Source of the DNA: Pedobacter sp. PF22-3
Lineage (GTDB): Bacteria > Bacteroidota > Bacteroidia > Sphingobacteriales > Sphingobacteriaceae
Assembly: GCF_026239555.1 (NCBI RefSeq)
Contig: NZ_JAPIVP010000015.1
Span: 80,050 to 144,049 of the forward strand
Direction: 5' to 3'
DNA: 64,000 bases
Shown: piece after piece, positions 1-8,778 of the stretch
How positions within the stretch are numbered: position 1 is the first letter of the stretch
How the letters are laid out: every line of letters begins with the position of its first letter
Position numbers and translations under genes: made by a program
The notes under the pieces: generated by a model
Told to the model about the DNA's origin: nothing
The model's input: the letters and a program-made list of their open reading frames with translations, nothing else
Database searches by the model: none

Positions 1-568
1 CCACAAAACTATCAATCAGCTGAGAAACCAACGTAGAGCCTGTTGCACGTAACCATAAAGCACGTTCACCAGTAATTTTTTTAATACGGTGGAAAATGAG
101 CACGTCTGCCATCTGCCCGATAATAAAAGCCGTGATGGAACCTGCGATAATCCACATACCCTGCCCAAAAATCCCGGCAAAAGCATTGTTCATATTGAGG
201 TCTTCCCCATTTATATTTTGGTGTACCCAAAAATCTGCTGCACTTAAATGCATCGACCCCCAAACGACCAAAAAAGCAAAAGCGATTAAAATGGAGGTAA
301 GGATAGATAGAAAACGAACCTGTTTTACACCAAAATATTCGTTTATAATATCTGTCATGATGAAAATAATGGGCCAGGTTAATACCCCGGCAGACATTAC
401 AAAAGACAGATTTGGAACACCAAGCAAATTTATATCGAACTTTTTAAAACCCAACGTTTCTTCAACACTGAACAATTTAACCCCAATAAATTCTGATAAT
501 ATAGCGTTTGCTACAAAAAAGCTACCCAGAACGAGTAGTAAACGGCTTTCTTTTGTCTTAAAAGTCAT
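1..568 (-). CDS. Queuosine precursor transporter (YhhQ/VUT family), 3' end outside window
   Basis: A minus-strand frame is open from an ATG at 568 down to base 1, giving 189 residues with no stop, so the C-terminus lies beyond the window. The product is very hydrophobic with several membrane spans and begins MTFKTKESR. An internal stretch, FIMTDIINEYFG, is the family signature of the YhhQ/VUT_1 proteins, which import queuosine precursors (preQ0/preQ1) across the inner membrane for tRNA modification. The family is normally about 220-240 residues, so roughly 40 are missing here. Family assignment is by recognition of sequence pattern; substrate is inferred from the family. Confidence 0.85.
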   Translation of the reverse strand, partial: MTFKTKESRLLLVLGSFFVANAILSEFIGVKLFSVEETLGFKKFDINLLGVPNLSFVMSAGVLTWPIIFIMTDIINEYFGVKQVRFLSILTSILIAFAFLVVWGSMHLSAADFWVHQNINGEDLNMNNAFAGIFGQGMWIIAGSITAFIIGQMADVLIFHRIKKITGERALWLRATGSTLVSQLIDSFV

Positions 569-763
569 AGAGTATAAATCTATAAATAAATAGCAGATTT
601 AGCATAGTGATCTTCATCTTTTTAACATAGATAATACAAAGAATTTGGCGGAACCTTTTTTCAGCCTATTGATTAAAATATGATTTTTACAATCATTCGA
701 CCATAAAAATAGGTTAGCAACTTAAATCTCCCAATCTTTGCGCCATCAAATCCGGTAATCTTC

Positions 764-1990
764 ATGGCTAAAAAACAACATTTCTATCTTATACTCATTT
801 TAGGTTCATTAGCTGCTCTCGGTCCTTTTTCAATCGACATGTATCTGCCTGGCTTTGTTGATATTGCAAAGGATTTAAAAAGTAACGAATCTACAGTAGC
901 ACTCTCTTTATCCAGCTTTTTTATCGGAATTTCTGCTGGTCAGTTATTGTACGGTCCGCTGTTGGATAAGTTTGGACGGAAAAAACCACTATACTTTGGG
1001 CTGACACTTTATATTTTCGCTTCATTTTTATGTTTGGCGGTAACCGATGTAAACCAATTGATTGTTCTGCGTTTTGTACAGGCTATCGGAAGTTGTGCTA
1101 CTGCAGTAGCCTCAGTTGCTATGGTAAGAGACCTGTTTTCAGTTGAAGATAGCCCGAAGGTATTTGCCTCTTTAATGTTGGTGATCGCCGTCTCGCCCAT
1201 GCTGGCCCCAACTGCTGGTGGTTATTTAATTTCGGCCCTGGGCTGGAAATATGTGTTCGTATTTTTAGGATTAATGGCTGTTTTAATGCTCCTGGCTTCA
1301 ATATTTAAATTACCGGAGAGTTATAAACCAGATCCGAATTACTCTTTAAAACCAAAGCCGATTTTAACCAATTTCTTTACCGTTTTAAAAGAACCACAAT
1401 TTTACACTTATGCTTTAATCAGTTCAATCACGTTTTCAGGCTTATTTGCCTATGTATCTTCTTCTCCAACTGTATTTATGAAAATATACGAAGTAAGTAA
1501 GACTGGTTATGGATGGATTTTCGCCTTGTTATCGGTAGCCTTTATTGGGTCGAGCCAGGTAAATAGCTTAATACTACGATGGTTTTCCAGCAAAAAAATT
1601 GTTACCTACGCACTTATTGCACAATGTATTTTCAGTTTAATGTTTTTGATTTTTGCTTTAAACAACTGGTTGAATTTATATGCTACCATAGGTTTCATCG
1701 CATTGTTCCTGGCTTGTTTAGGCCTAATTAATCCTAATGCGGCCGCCTTGTCGCTCGCACCATTCTCTAAAAATGCAGGCAGTGCATCGGCTTTAATGGG
1801 AGCTTTGCAGATGGGTTTAGGTGCCCTGGCTTCGGTAATGGTGAGTTTATTTAGCGAACACTCGGTGGTACCGATGCCTTTGGTTATGACAGCCGCTGCG
1901 TTTATCGCGCTGTGTTGTTTGCTAATCGGCAGGAGGTTTATCACCACTGAAGTGGAGGCATCAGCTGACGCTGCCGTTGCAGCGCATTGA
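764..1990 (+). CDS. Bcr/CflA-type drug efflux MFS transporter
   Basis: A 408-residue inner-membrane protein with about twelve hydrophobic segments, the usual length for the DHA1 family. Residues 22-29 (FSIDMYLP) are the Bcr/CflA hallmark at the end of helix 1, with Asp25 in the position typical of proton-coupled exporters. The loop between helices 2 and 3 carries MFS motif A (G64 to K74, with DKFGRKK). The family exports drugs such as bicyclomycin, and sometimes dipeptides, in exchange for protons. It is a single gene with no partner on either side. An AATCTTTG near 731-738 could be its promoter -7 element but is not a perfect match. The exact substrate cannot be read from sequence. Confidence 0.9.
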   Translation: MAKKQHFYLILILGSLAALGPFSIDMYLPGFVDIAKDLKSNESTVALSLSSFFIGISAGQLLYGPLLDKFGRKKPLYFGLTLYIFASFLCLAVTDVNQLIVLRFVQAIGSCATAVASVAMVRDLFSVEDSPKVFASLMLVIAVSPMLAPTAGGYLISALGWKYVFVFLGLMAVLMLLASIFKLPESYKPDPNYSLKPKPILTNFFTVLKEPQFYTYALISSITFSGLFAYVSSSPTVFMKIYEVSKTGYGWIFALLSVAFIGSSQVNSLILRWFSSKKIVTYALIAQCIFSLMFLIFALNNWLNLYATIGFIALFLACLGLINPNAAALSLAPFSKNAGSASALMGALQMGLGALASVMVSLFSEHSVVPMPLVMTAAAFIALCCLLIGRRFITTEVEASADAAVAAH

Positions 1991-2074
1991 TATTTACGCT
2001 CAAAGACACCAAGGCTATCATAAATACAGAATTTTCATACGGAAGGCTAATTTATTGGATAAAAATCATCTCGG

Positions 2075-2167
2075 GGCGTCATTTCGACCGAATCGAGAAA
2101 TCTTTTAAATTCATCTTTTTGCTTCAAAGATCTCTCCATTCTGTTGCACTCCAGTCGAGATGACGAT
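2075..2167. repeat. Dispersed inverted-repeat element, copy 1
   Basis: A non-coding stretch that begins with GCGTCATTTCGACC and ends with AGTCGAGATGACGAT, so its ends are near-perfect inverted repeats. Inside are GAGAAATCTTT and AAAGATCTCTCC, also inverted. Related but diverged copies lie at 27024, 50156 and (weakly) 55771. This has the form of a short foldback element of the kind scattered between genes in many Sphingobacteriaceae. It fills most of the gap between the MFS gene and the PepSY gene, which are convergent. Confidence 0.7.
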
Positions 2168-2221
2168 CTTTCTATTGGAATCACAAATATCCTACAGTCT
2201 CACCGTCTCTTTGTGGTAAAA

Positions 2222-2911
2222 CTACGGTACAAATAACTTATAAATCAGATAACAAATAACCGTTCCGGCAGCTGCGATAATCAATCCGCTCAATCGTTTC
2301 TTTTTGATAAAACAGATTAAGATTATTCCTGAAATAGATACCAATGTCATCAGCACTGCCGAAATATCGATAATCCACGACCAGGCCTTACCAGAATCTC
2401 GTCCTTTATGTAAATCATTAATTACGGCTACAGCACCGAATCGCGTTATGGTTAACTCATATTTTCCCGTTTCTCGGTCTATAAAAGAATCGGCCAGGTA
2501 ACCCGGTCCGTTAAAGGTTAAGCTCAGTTCCCTGTCATCCATTCTAAAATCGCTCAATGCGCCTTTAACCTGATGTTTACTTCTAAAAAATTCAACAATT
2601 TGCAGCTTATTGACCTTATTGGTATCAGGTTGGTTTACCCATTTTAGATTTACCGATCCTGAATCTTTAGTAACCATTTCCTTACCAGCAGTAAACCAGT
2701 CTGCATGATTTAAGGTCAGGCCCGATACGGCAAAAAATAGCAGAATGGTAAAACTCACCATCGACAAATAAATGTGCAACCAACGGGATAAACCTGCTAA
2801 ACGCTTTTTAGCCTTGCCTCTCCCGCTATCTTTTTGTACCTGCTTTTTTCCCATTCCACCAGGTGCAGCGGTGATCTTATTTTTTTGCGGTTCCGATTTT
2901 TCTGTAGTCAA
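2222..2911 (-). CDS. PepSY-associated transmembrane protein
   Basis: A 229-residue inner-membrane protein. A basic cytoplasmic N-terminus of about 40 residues is followed by a membrane span at about 46-70 that starts LSRWLHIYLSM, the usual opening of PepSY-associated TM proteins. A periplasmic PepSY-like region covers about 95-165, and two C-terminal spans lie at about 178-226. The gene overlaps the end of the upstream ApbE-DUF2271 gene by 35 bases, so the two are translated together. Such proteins often carry electrons or flavin across the inner membrane. Here that role is inferred from the ApbE partner. I see no [S/T]GA[S/T] flavinylation motif in it. Confidence 0.75.
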   Translation of the reverse strand: MTTEKSEPQKNKITAAPGGMGKKQVQKDSGRGKAKKRLAGLSRWLHIYLSMVSFTILLFFAVSGLTLNHADWFTAGKEMVTKDSGSVNLKWVNQPDTNKVNKLQIVEFFRSKHQVKGALSDFRMDDRELSLTFNGPGYLADSFIDRETGKYELTITRFGAVAVINDLHKGRDSGKAWSWIIDISAVLMTLVSISGIILICFIKKKRLSGLIIAAAGTVICYLIYKLFVP

Positions 2912-4409
2912 GAGATGCTGATGTTAGTTCTGTATTTGGTGTTAATTCTATTTTTTTTGCTGAGCCGGTAAATTTCATTTCTTGCGCAATCACCTGATAA
3001 GTTCCATGCTCTCGGGCAACTTCGATAAAAACAGTATAAACACCGGCTTTAACCAGTTTGCCACTATCGTCTTTTCCATCCCATGATAAGCTATATTTAC
3101 CAGGGCCACGTGTTGCAGAACTCGTTGAGCTCAGTTTTCCTGCTGCTCCTTTTTTAAATTCATCGCCATTGGCTCGGTTCCATGATTTTAAATCTGGCAA
3201 CCAACGTGGTTTGTTGTACCAAATAGCCAGATTACGCACAGGGGTTTTAGCTGCATCTTCAACCCATACGGCTACAAACGGCCTACGGACACGTTTACCA
3301 TCAGTAGATTCTATATTGGCAATTTCTAAATTGACCACCAGCTCATATTTAGTATTCCAAAGTTTATCCGCTTTGCTTGCCTTACCCAAAATGGTAACTG
3401 GTTTATTTAAAGCGATTTCGTAATTGTTCCATGTTTTGCTTCTGATTTCTTTGCCGTCTTTGGTAATCAGTAAATATGCAATGTCATTTCTCATCGCGGT
3501 TAGCGCTTCAATTTCGGCGATAGAAAGTATGTTGAAAGATGTCGCTAGTGCTCCTGCTTCACTGGCATCAGGACCAATAACCGTTGCGCTGATGATTGCT
3601 GAAGCAGGATTTCCGGTACGTGGATCAACGATATGAGAGTACCATTTTCCATTTACGTTAAAACCCCTGCGGTAATTGCCACTCGTTGCGACCGCCATGT
3701 TAGACACCTTAATTGTGGTTAGTGCAGCATCGTTTTCAGCATCAGCTTTAGGGTTTGCTATTTCTATAGTTTCTGGCTGGTTTCCCTTAATTACCATATC
3801 GCCACCAATATTTACCACCACGTTTTCAATACCCGGGCTTTGAGCAGCTTTTTCAGCAGCTTTGTTAATGATATAACTTTTAGCAAAAGAATTTAATGCT
3901 AATGCCGCATCATCCAAACGGGTAACCGTTTTATCCTGCTCGTTTAAGATATAATGTTTTTGTTTAACCAAATTAACTGCTTGTTGTAGCGATTCAGCAG
4001 ATGGCAAACGATTTTCGGCGGCTGCTTTTTTCCATAACTCACCTATCACTTTGGCTGAAGCATCAAGCGCACCGTGGGTTAACACCTTATAATTTTCAAA
4101 CTGTTTTAAGACCTCAAATAATTCAGGCGAAACTTTCGTTGTTTGTTTACCATTGTTCATCCATTTACTGAACTCGCTGGTCGTTTTATAGGCGCTTAAA
4201 ATGTCATCCAGTCTATCTATTTCTTTTAATGCGCGGGCTTCCGCCAAATCTGCATCGGCCTGACTGCTGGTTTTAAATTTTAATTCCAATGATGTGCCCA
4301 ATACGTTTTCGTAGTTGGAAGCGAATGTTCTTAAAGCTTTTTTGGGACTTATAAATGCTGATGTACTAATTACCAGTAAAAAAGCAGTGGTTAAGTGTTT
4401 AAACTTCAT
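2877..4409 (-). CDS. ApbE-like FMN transferase fused to DUF2271
   Basis: 510 residues from the ATG at 4409. A longer frame upstream is possible, but this start gives a clean signal peptide (MKFKHLTTAFLLV...). Residues about 35-310 are an ApbE domain (FAD:protein FMN transferase). It shows NIGGD at 200-204 and the hallmark HIVDPRTG at 259-266. Residues about 325-505 match DUF2271, with an Ig-like, periplasmic feel. ApbE normally attaches FMN covalently to Thr/Ser of exported redox proteins and needs Mg2+. The usual metal-binding Asp of the A-D-A-L-(S/A)-T motif is replaced by Gly286 here (AGALAT, 285-290), so activity is uncertain. It overlaps the PepSY gene downstream, and the two probably form one extracytoplasmic flavin module. 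Confidence 0.8.
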   Translation of the reverse strand: MKFKHLTTAFLLVISTSAFISPKKALRTFASNYENVLGTSLELKFKTSSQADADLAEARALKEIDRLDDILSAYKTTSEFSKWMNNGKQTTKVSPELFEVLKQFENYKVLTHGALDASAKVIGELWKKAAAENRLPSAESLQQAVNLVKQKHYILNEQDKTVTRLDDAALALNSFAKSYIINKAAEKAAQSPGIENVVVNIGGDMVIKGNQPETIEIANPKADAENDAALTTIKVSNMAVATSGNYRRGFNVNGKWYSHIVDPRTGNPASAIISATVIGPDASEAGALATSFNILSIAEIEALTAMRNDIAYLLITKDGKEIRSKTWNNYEIALNKPVTILGKASKADKLWNTKYELVVNLEIANIESTDGKRVRRPFVAVWVEDAAKTPVRNLAIWYNKPRWLPDLKSWNRANGDEFKKGAAGKLSSTSSATRGPGKYSLSWDGKDDSGKLVKAGVYTVFIEVAREHGTYQVIAQEMKFTGSAKKIELTPNTELTSASLDYRKIGTAKK

Positions 4410-4677
4410 AATTAATGGATGGGTTGAGATTTCATTGCAAAGAAAAAGGTTTATCTGGAATAATTTTAAATAAGAAGAAATATATTTGAAATAATACAAA
4501 ATTAAAGGGTTAAAATTTGCCAAGACCTGTTGTTTATTCCTTTGCTATTGAATATAATTTTTGGTGATTGACTAATACTTTTAAAAAAATCCAACGGCTA
4601 CAGTTACAATTATTTAGCCAGGGTTATTACATAGGTTTTTAAGTCTTAAGCTTTTTTTTCCTATTTTCGCTTACAAG

Positions 4678-5823
4678 ATGCTTCATATACAATCTAAACT
4701 TCCCGGAATAAATACCACCATTTTTTCGGTGATGAGTAAACTTGCCACTGAACATAATGCCATTAATCTTTCTCAGGGATTTCCTGACTATGCCTGTGAT
4801 CCAAAACTAATAGAATTGGTAAATAAAGCCATGAAAGATGGTTTTAATCAATATGCGCCAATGCCTGGTTCTACTTTTTTAAAAGAAACCATTGCAGAGA
4901 AAGTTGAAAAACTTTATGACATCAAGTATAATCCTGAGACAGAAATTACGGTTACAGCAGGCGGAACACAGGCAATTTTTACCGCACTGGCGGCCATTAT
5001 TAATGCTGGTGATGAGGTCATCATTTTTGAGCCGGCTTATGATAGCTATGCGCCTACTGTTAAACTGCTGGGCGGCCTGGTTAAAACTTACGAACTTGCC
5101 CCTCCAAATTATGCAATTGACTGGGATATGGTTAAGAAGTTGTTTACAGTAAAAACCAGAATGATCATCTTAAATACGCCACAAAACCCAACCGGTAGTA
5201 TTTTATCATCAGATGATATGAAATCGCTCATTAAACTCATTAGCGGCACCGATATTGTGATTTTAAGTGACGAAGTTTATGAACACCTCATCTATGATGG
5301 GCAAAAACACCAGAGTGTAATGTGCTATCCTGAATTGAGGCAAAGAAGTTTCGTTGTGGCCTCTTTTGGTAAGCTTTTGCATGCTACGGGCTGGAAACTG
5401 GGTTATTGCCTGGCGCCGGAGGATTTAACCAAAGAATTTAGGAAGGTACACCAATTTAATGTTTTCAGCGTTAATAGTCCCATGCAGCAGGCCATTGCCG
5501 AATACATTAAAGAACCAAAAAATTACACCGAAATTAGCAGTTTCTTTCAGCAGAAAAGGGATTATTTTAGAAATCTCCTGGCTGAAAGCCGTTTTAAACT
5601 TCTGCCTTGCAATGGTTCGTATTTTCAATGTGCAAGTTATAGCGATATCAGCGACGAAAAAGATACCGATTTTAGCATCAGGTTGATCAAAGAATTTGGA
5701 GTGGCCACCATTCCGGTTTCTGCATTTTACCAAAAAGCAACTGATTATAAAATTATCAGGTTTTGTTTTGCTAAAGAAAATGCCACGCTCGCCTTAGCTG
5801 CAGAAAAACTTAAAAATGTTTAA
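4678..5823 (+). CDS. Methionine/glutamine-type aminotransferase (YbdL-like)
   Basis: 381 residues, class I/II PLP-dependent aminotransferase fold. Visible motifs are NLSQGFPD at 30-37, TAGGTQAIF near 93-101, NTPQNPTG at 166-173, SDEVYEHL at 197-204, and the PLP lysine at K232 in SFGKLLHATGWK. These are the features of the YbdL/KAT III group, which prefers methionine, glutamine and aromatic amino acids. The next gene, 20 bases downstream, is an omega-amidase-like nitrilase. Together they make the transaminase/omega-amidase pair (glutaminase II pathway), used in methionine salvage to convert ketomethylthiobutyrate to methionine with glutamine as donor. The start is fixed by a short gap and a good N-terminus. 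The pathway role is inferred from the pairing. Confidence 0.88.
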   Translation: MLHIQSKLPGINTTIFSVMSKLATEHNAINLSQGFPDYACDPKLIELVNKAMKDGFNQYAPMPGSTFLKETIAEKVEKLYDIKYNPETEITVTAGGTQAIFTALAAIINAGDEVIIFEPAYDSYAPTVKLLGGLVKTYELAPPNYAIDWDMVKKLFTVKTRMIILNTPQNPTGSILSSDDMKSLIKLISGTDIVILSDEVYEHLIYDGQKHQSVMCYPELRQRSFVVASFGKLLHATGWKLGYCLAPEDLTKEFRKVHQFNVFSVNSPMQQAIAEYIKEPKNYTEISSFFQQKRDYFRNLLAESRFKLLPCNGSYFQCASYSDISDEKDTDFSIRLIKEFGVATIPVSAFYQKATDYKIIRFCFAKENATLALAAEKLKNV

Positions 5824-5843
5824 CCAGACTAAACCGATATAAA

Positions 5844-6647
5844 ATGGAAGCACCTGTTTACACCCAAATTGAAAACCTGAAAGTAACTGTTTTTCAAGCC
5901 TATCTTTTTTGGGAAAACATTGAGAAAAACCTTTTAAATCTGGCACTTAGACTGTCGATGGGGGTAAGGGAGAAAACCGATATTATTATTTTACCCGAAA
6001 TGTTTAATACTGGTTTTAGTATGAATTCTGAAGCTTTGGCTGAAGAAATGGGCGGTAAAACGATGCAATGGATGCAAAAAATGGCACATCAGTACAATTG
6101 CGTTGTTACAGGAAGCTTAATTATTAAAGAGAACAATCAATATTTTAACCGCCTGATCTGGATGGAACCAGATGGTAAAAACAAGCATTACGATAAACGC
6201 CATCTGTTTGGTATGGGTAATGAAGACCAACACTTTAGTCCAGGGAAAGAAAAACTCATAGTAGAACTTAAAGGCTGGAAAATCAGATTGGCCATTTGTT
6301 ACGATTTACGCTTTCCGGTTTGGTTACGTAACGTAGACCAGGAATACGATATCCTGCTCTTGGTGGCCAACTGGCCTGATAAACGTTCGGCACACTGGAA
6401 GGCATTGATCCCAGCCCGGGCAATTGAAAATCAAAGTTATGTAATTGCCGTAAACCGGGTTGGGCATGATGGAAACCAGATTTACCATAGCGGATTATCA
6501 ATGTGTCTGGATCCATATGGCAATACTGTTTATTATAAACCAGAAGATGAAGATTTGTATACTTTCAGCATCAACTATGAAGAACTGGTTAAAGTTAGGA
6601 GGCAGTTTCCATTTTTAAAAGATGCAGATCATTTTACGATTGAATAG
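5844..6647 (+). CDS. Omega-amidase / nitrilase-family hydrolase (YafV-like)
   Basis: 267 residues, carbon-nitrogen hydrolase superfamily. The catalytic triad is visible: Glu52 in ILPEMF, Lys118 in YDKRHLF and Cys152 in ICYDLRFP. The length and the motif around the Cys fit the YafV/Nit2 branch, whose substrate is alpha-ketoglutaramate (the product of glutamine transamination), giving 2-oxoglutarate and ammonia. It lies 20 bases behind the aminotransferase, which is the enzyme that would make that substrate, so the two are probably co-transcribed. It is cytoplasmic with no signal sequence. The exact substrate is inferred from family and context. Confidence 0.88.
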   Translation: MEAPVYTQIENLKVTVFQAYLFWENIEKNLLNLALRLSMGVREKTDIIILPEMFNTGFSMNSEALAEEMGGKTMQWMQKMAHQYNCVVTGSLIIKENNQYFNRLIWMEPDGKNKHYDKRHLFGMGNEDQHFSPGKEKLIVELKGWKIRLAICYDLRFPVWLRNVDQEYDILLLVANWPDKRSAHWKALIPARAIENQSYVIAVNRVGHDGNQIYHSGLSMCLDPYGNTVYYKPEDEDLYTFSINYEELVKVRRQFPFLKDADHFTIE

Positions 6648-6810
6648 GCAACGACCAATGATAAAATCACGTTTATAAGACTATAGTAAAACGATTAATT
6701 ACTTGAAAATACTTATCCTCAAATCGCGATTAGACACGATTAGACAATTTAAAATATCATAATCAACCCCTTTATTAAATAAACAATAAACCAGTTAACC
6801 AACCACATAA

Positions 6811-7845
6811 ATGTTTAACCGCCGTAAATTTATAAAAGCTTCTGCCCTGTCGGCCGGACTAATGGCTATTGATAAAAGCAGTATTGCCAATGCTATTCCT
6901 AATAAATCGTCAAAAACAGGGAATTTTCCCATTGTAATTTCCACCTGGGATTTTGGAATTGCTGCAAATGCTGATGCCTGGAAAGTTTTATCGTCTGGCG
7001 GTCGTGCTTTAGATGCGGTAGAACAAGGCGTTTGGGTACCAGAAGCCGACGAAAAAAATCAATCTGTAGGTTATGGTGGCTTGCCCGATCGTGATGGCCA
7101 TGTTACGCTCGATGCATGTATTATGGACGAATTGGGTAATTGTGGCGCTGTTTTGGCACTCGAGCATATTAAACATCCCATCTCGGTAGCACGTAAAGTG
7201 ATGGAAAAAACACCGCACGTGATGTTGGCTGGCGATGGTGCATTACAGTTTGCATTGGAACAGGGTTTCAAAAAAGAGAATCTGCTTACTCCTGCCAGCG
7301 AAAAAGCATGGAAAGAGTGGCTAAAAACGGCGAAATATGCGCCGGTAATGAATATCGAAAATAAACTTTACGAGAAAGCAGCCCCACAAAAATTACCGGG
7401 CAACCAATACAACCATGATACCATTGGGATGTTGGCTATTGATGCGAAGGGTAATATTTCTGGCGCCTGTACCACTAGTGGCATGGCCTATAAATTGCAT
7501 GGCAGAATTGGTGATAGTCCGATTATCGGCGCCGGCCTTTATGTAGACAATGAAGTTGGTGGCGCAACATCAACCGGTGTGGGCGAAGAAGTGGTACGGA
7601 ATGTAGGTTCGTTCCTGGTGGTAGAGCTTATGCGCCAGGGTTATACGCCGGAAGCAGCATGTAAGGAGGCGGTAATGCGTATCATCAAAAAGAAGCCGGA
7701 AACGGCCAAAAACATACAGGTAGGATTTTTAGCCATCAATAAAAAGGGCGAATACGGTGCTTATGCCATCCAACAAGGCTTTAGTTATGCCGTTTGTAAT
7801 GCAGAAAAGCAGGATCTTTTGATTAAAGGTAAAAGTTATTATTAG
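6811..7845 (+). CDS. Glycosylasparaginase (N4-(beta-N-acetylglucosaminyl)-L-asparaginase)
   Basis: 344 residues. The N-terminus MFNRRKFIKASALSAG looks like a Tat or signal peptide, so the enzyme is exported. The precursor is an N-terminal-nucleophile hydrolase that cuts itself before Thr204 (NHDTIGM, 201-207). Expected active-site residues follow with the same spacing as in the Elizabethkingia (flavobacterial) enzyme: Thr222 in CTTSGM, and Arg232 and Asp235 in GRIGD. Trp46 in STWDFG matches the substrate-binding Trp. It cleaves the GlcNAc-Asn bond of glycoprotein fragments. The gene stands alone, with a 163-base gap upstream and a DUF2314 gene 31 bases downstream. Similarity across the whole length makes the call secure. 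Confidence 0.92.
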   Translation: MFNRRKFIKASALSAGLMAIDKSSIANAIPNKSSKTGNFPIVISTWDFGIAANADAWKVLSSGGRALDAVEQGVWVPEADEKNQSVGYGGLPDRDGHVTLDACIMDELGNCGAVLALEHIKHPISVARKVMEKTPHVMLAGDGALQFALEQGFKKENLLTPASEKAWKEWLKTAKYAPVMNIENKLYEKAAPQKLPGNQYNHDTIGMLAIDAKGNISGACTTSGMAYKLHGRIGDSPIIGAGLYVDNEVGGATSTGVGEEVVRNVGSFLVVELMRQGYTPEAACKEAVMRIIKKKPETAKNIQVGFLAINKKGEYGAYAIQQGFSYAVCNAEKQDLLIKGKSYY

Positions 7846-7876
7846 CATTATTAATCTCTCAAATAATAAACAATAA

Positions 7877-8761
7877 ATGGGATTGTTATCTAAAATTTTC
7901 GGTAAAAAGAATGTAGAAGAGCGCAAGGGTGAACCTGATATGGTTTACATTTCAAATGCGGATGAGCGTATGCGTTGGGCGATTGAAAAGGCCGGTTTAA
8001 CACTTTGGTATTTCGAAGAAAGTCTTTCCAATCCACAACAACATCAGGCTTACTTCTCGGTTAAGGCTCATATCAGAGATGGGGAATATAGCGAGCACAT
8101 TTGGCTTACTGAACCTCGTTTTGATGGTGAAGGAAATCTGTTCGGTACTGTTGGTAATGAGCCTGTTGATGTGAAAACGGTTAAACTAAATCAAAAAATT
8201 GGTATTTCCAGTGATGATATATCGGATTGGATGATTATTGAAAACGGTCGTTTAATTGGTGGCTATACCATTCGGGCAATTAGAGATGGCCTCCCTGAGA
8301 AGGATAAAGCTGCATTTGACGATAGTATAGGTTTGTACATCGATGAAGGTGTAGATCATTTCAAAGTCAATCTGGAGACGCCTGAAGGTGCCATACTTTC
8401 TATTGAAAAAGCATACATAAATAAAGACATCGATGCAGCAATGGGCTGTAAAGATTTTTACGAAGAAGCGAAATCTTTACTTTCCGGAATGAACATGGCA
8501 GTAGAAATTGATCAGGATATTATCAACGAAACAGCTGAGGTGCTAAAGCTATCCTTCATCAATAACATTGAAGAGCATGGCTTTCCTGATTTCTCAAATA
8601 TTCAAAATGCTTTTCCAGAACGTAAAAAGATTGATAATACCCATTGGGTGATTACTGAAGTTTGTTGGTACCCGGATGGAGGAAAGTCTGTACAATTGCT
8701 AAATACCTTTAAATCGCCAAAGGGATGGGTAGTTTTAGGCGTGGTGGATTCGGTAGAATAA
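7877..8761 (+). CDS. DUF2314 domain protein
   Basis: 294 residues, cytoplasmic and acidic, without signal peptide or membrane span. Residues about 22-140 match DUF2314 (YegJ-like): an F-x-VK segment, then SEHIWLTEP, a DISDWMI motif at 114-120 and GGYTIRAI at 129-136. The remaining half (about 150-294) has no family I recognise. It ends with a compact Trp-rich segment (THWVITEVCWYPDGG) that may be a second small domain. Function is unknown. It follows the glycosylasparaginase by 31 bases and precedes cutC by 17, so the three may share a transcript without sharing a pathway. Confidence 0.75.
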   Translation: MGLLSKIFGKKNVEERKGEPDMVYISNADERMRWAIEKAGLTLWYFEESLSNPQQHQAYFSVKAHIRDGEYSEHIWLTEPRFDGEGNLFGTVGNEPVDVKTVKLNQKIGISSDDISDWMIIENGRLIGGYTIRAIRDGLPEKDKAAFDDSIGLYIDEGVDHFKVNLETPEGAILSIEKAYINKDIDAAMGCKDFYEEAKSLLSGMNMAVEIDQDIINETAEVLKLSFINNIEEHGFPDFSNIQNAFPERKKIDNTHWVITEVCWYPDGGKSVQLLNTFKSPKGWVVLGVVDSVE

Positions 8762-8778
8762 AAAATATTGCATAATAA

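Noticed and set aside
96..593. A 165-codon plus-strand frame at the left edge
   Set aside because: It is the antisense of the queuosine-transporter gene, whose minus-strand frame has the family motifs.
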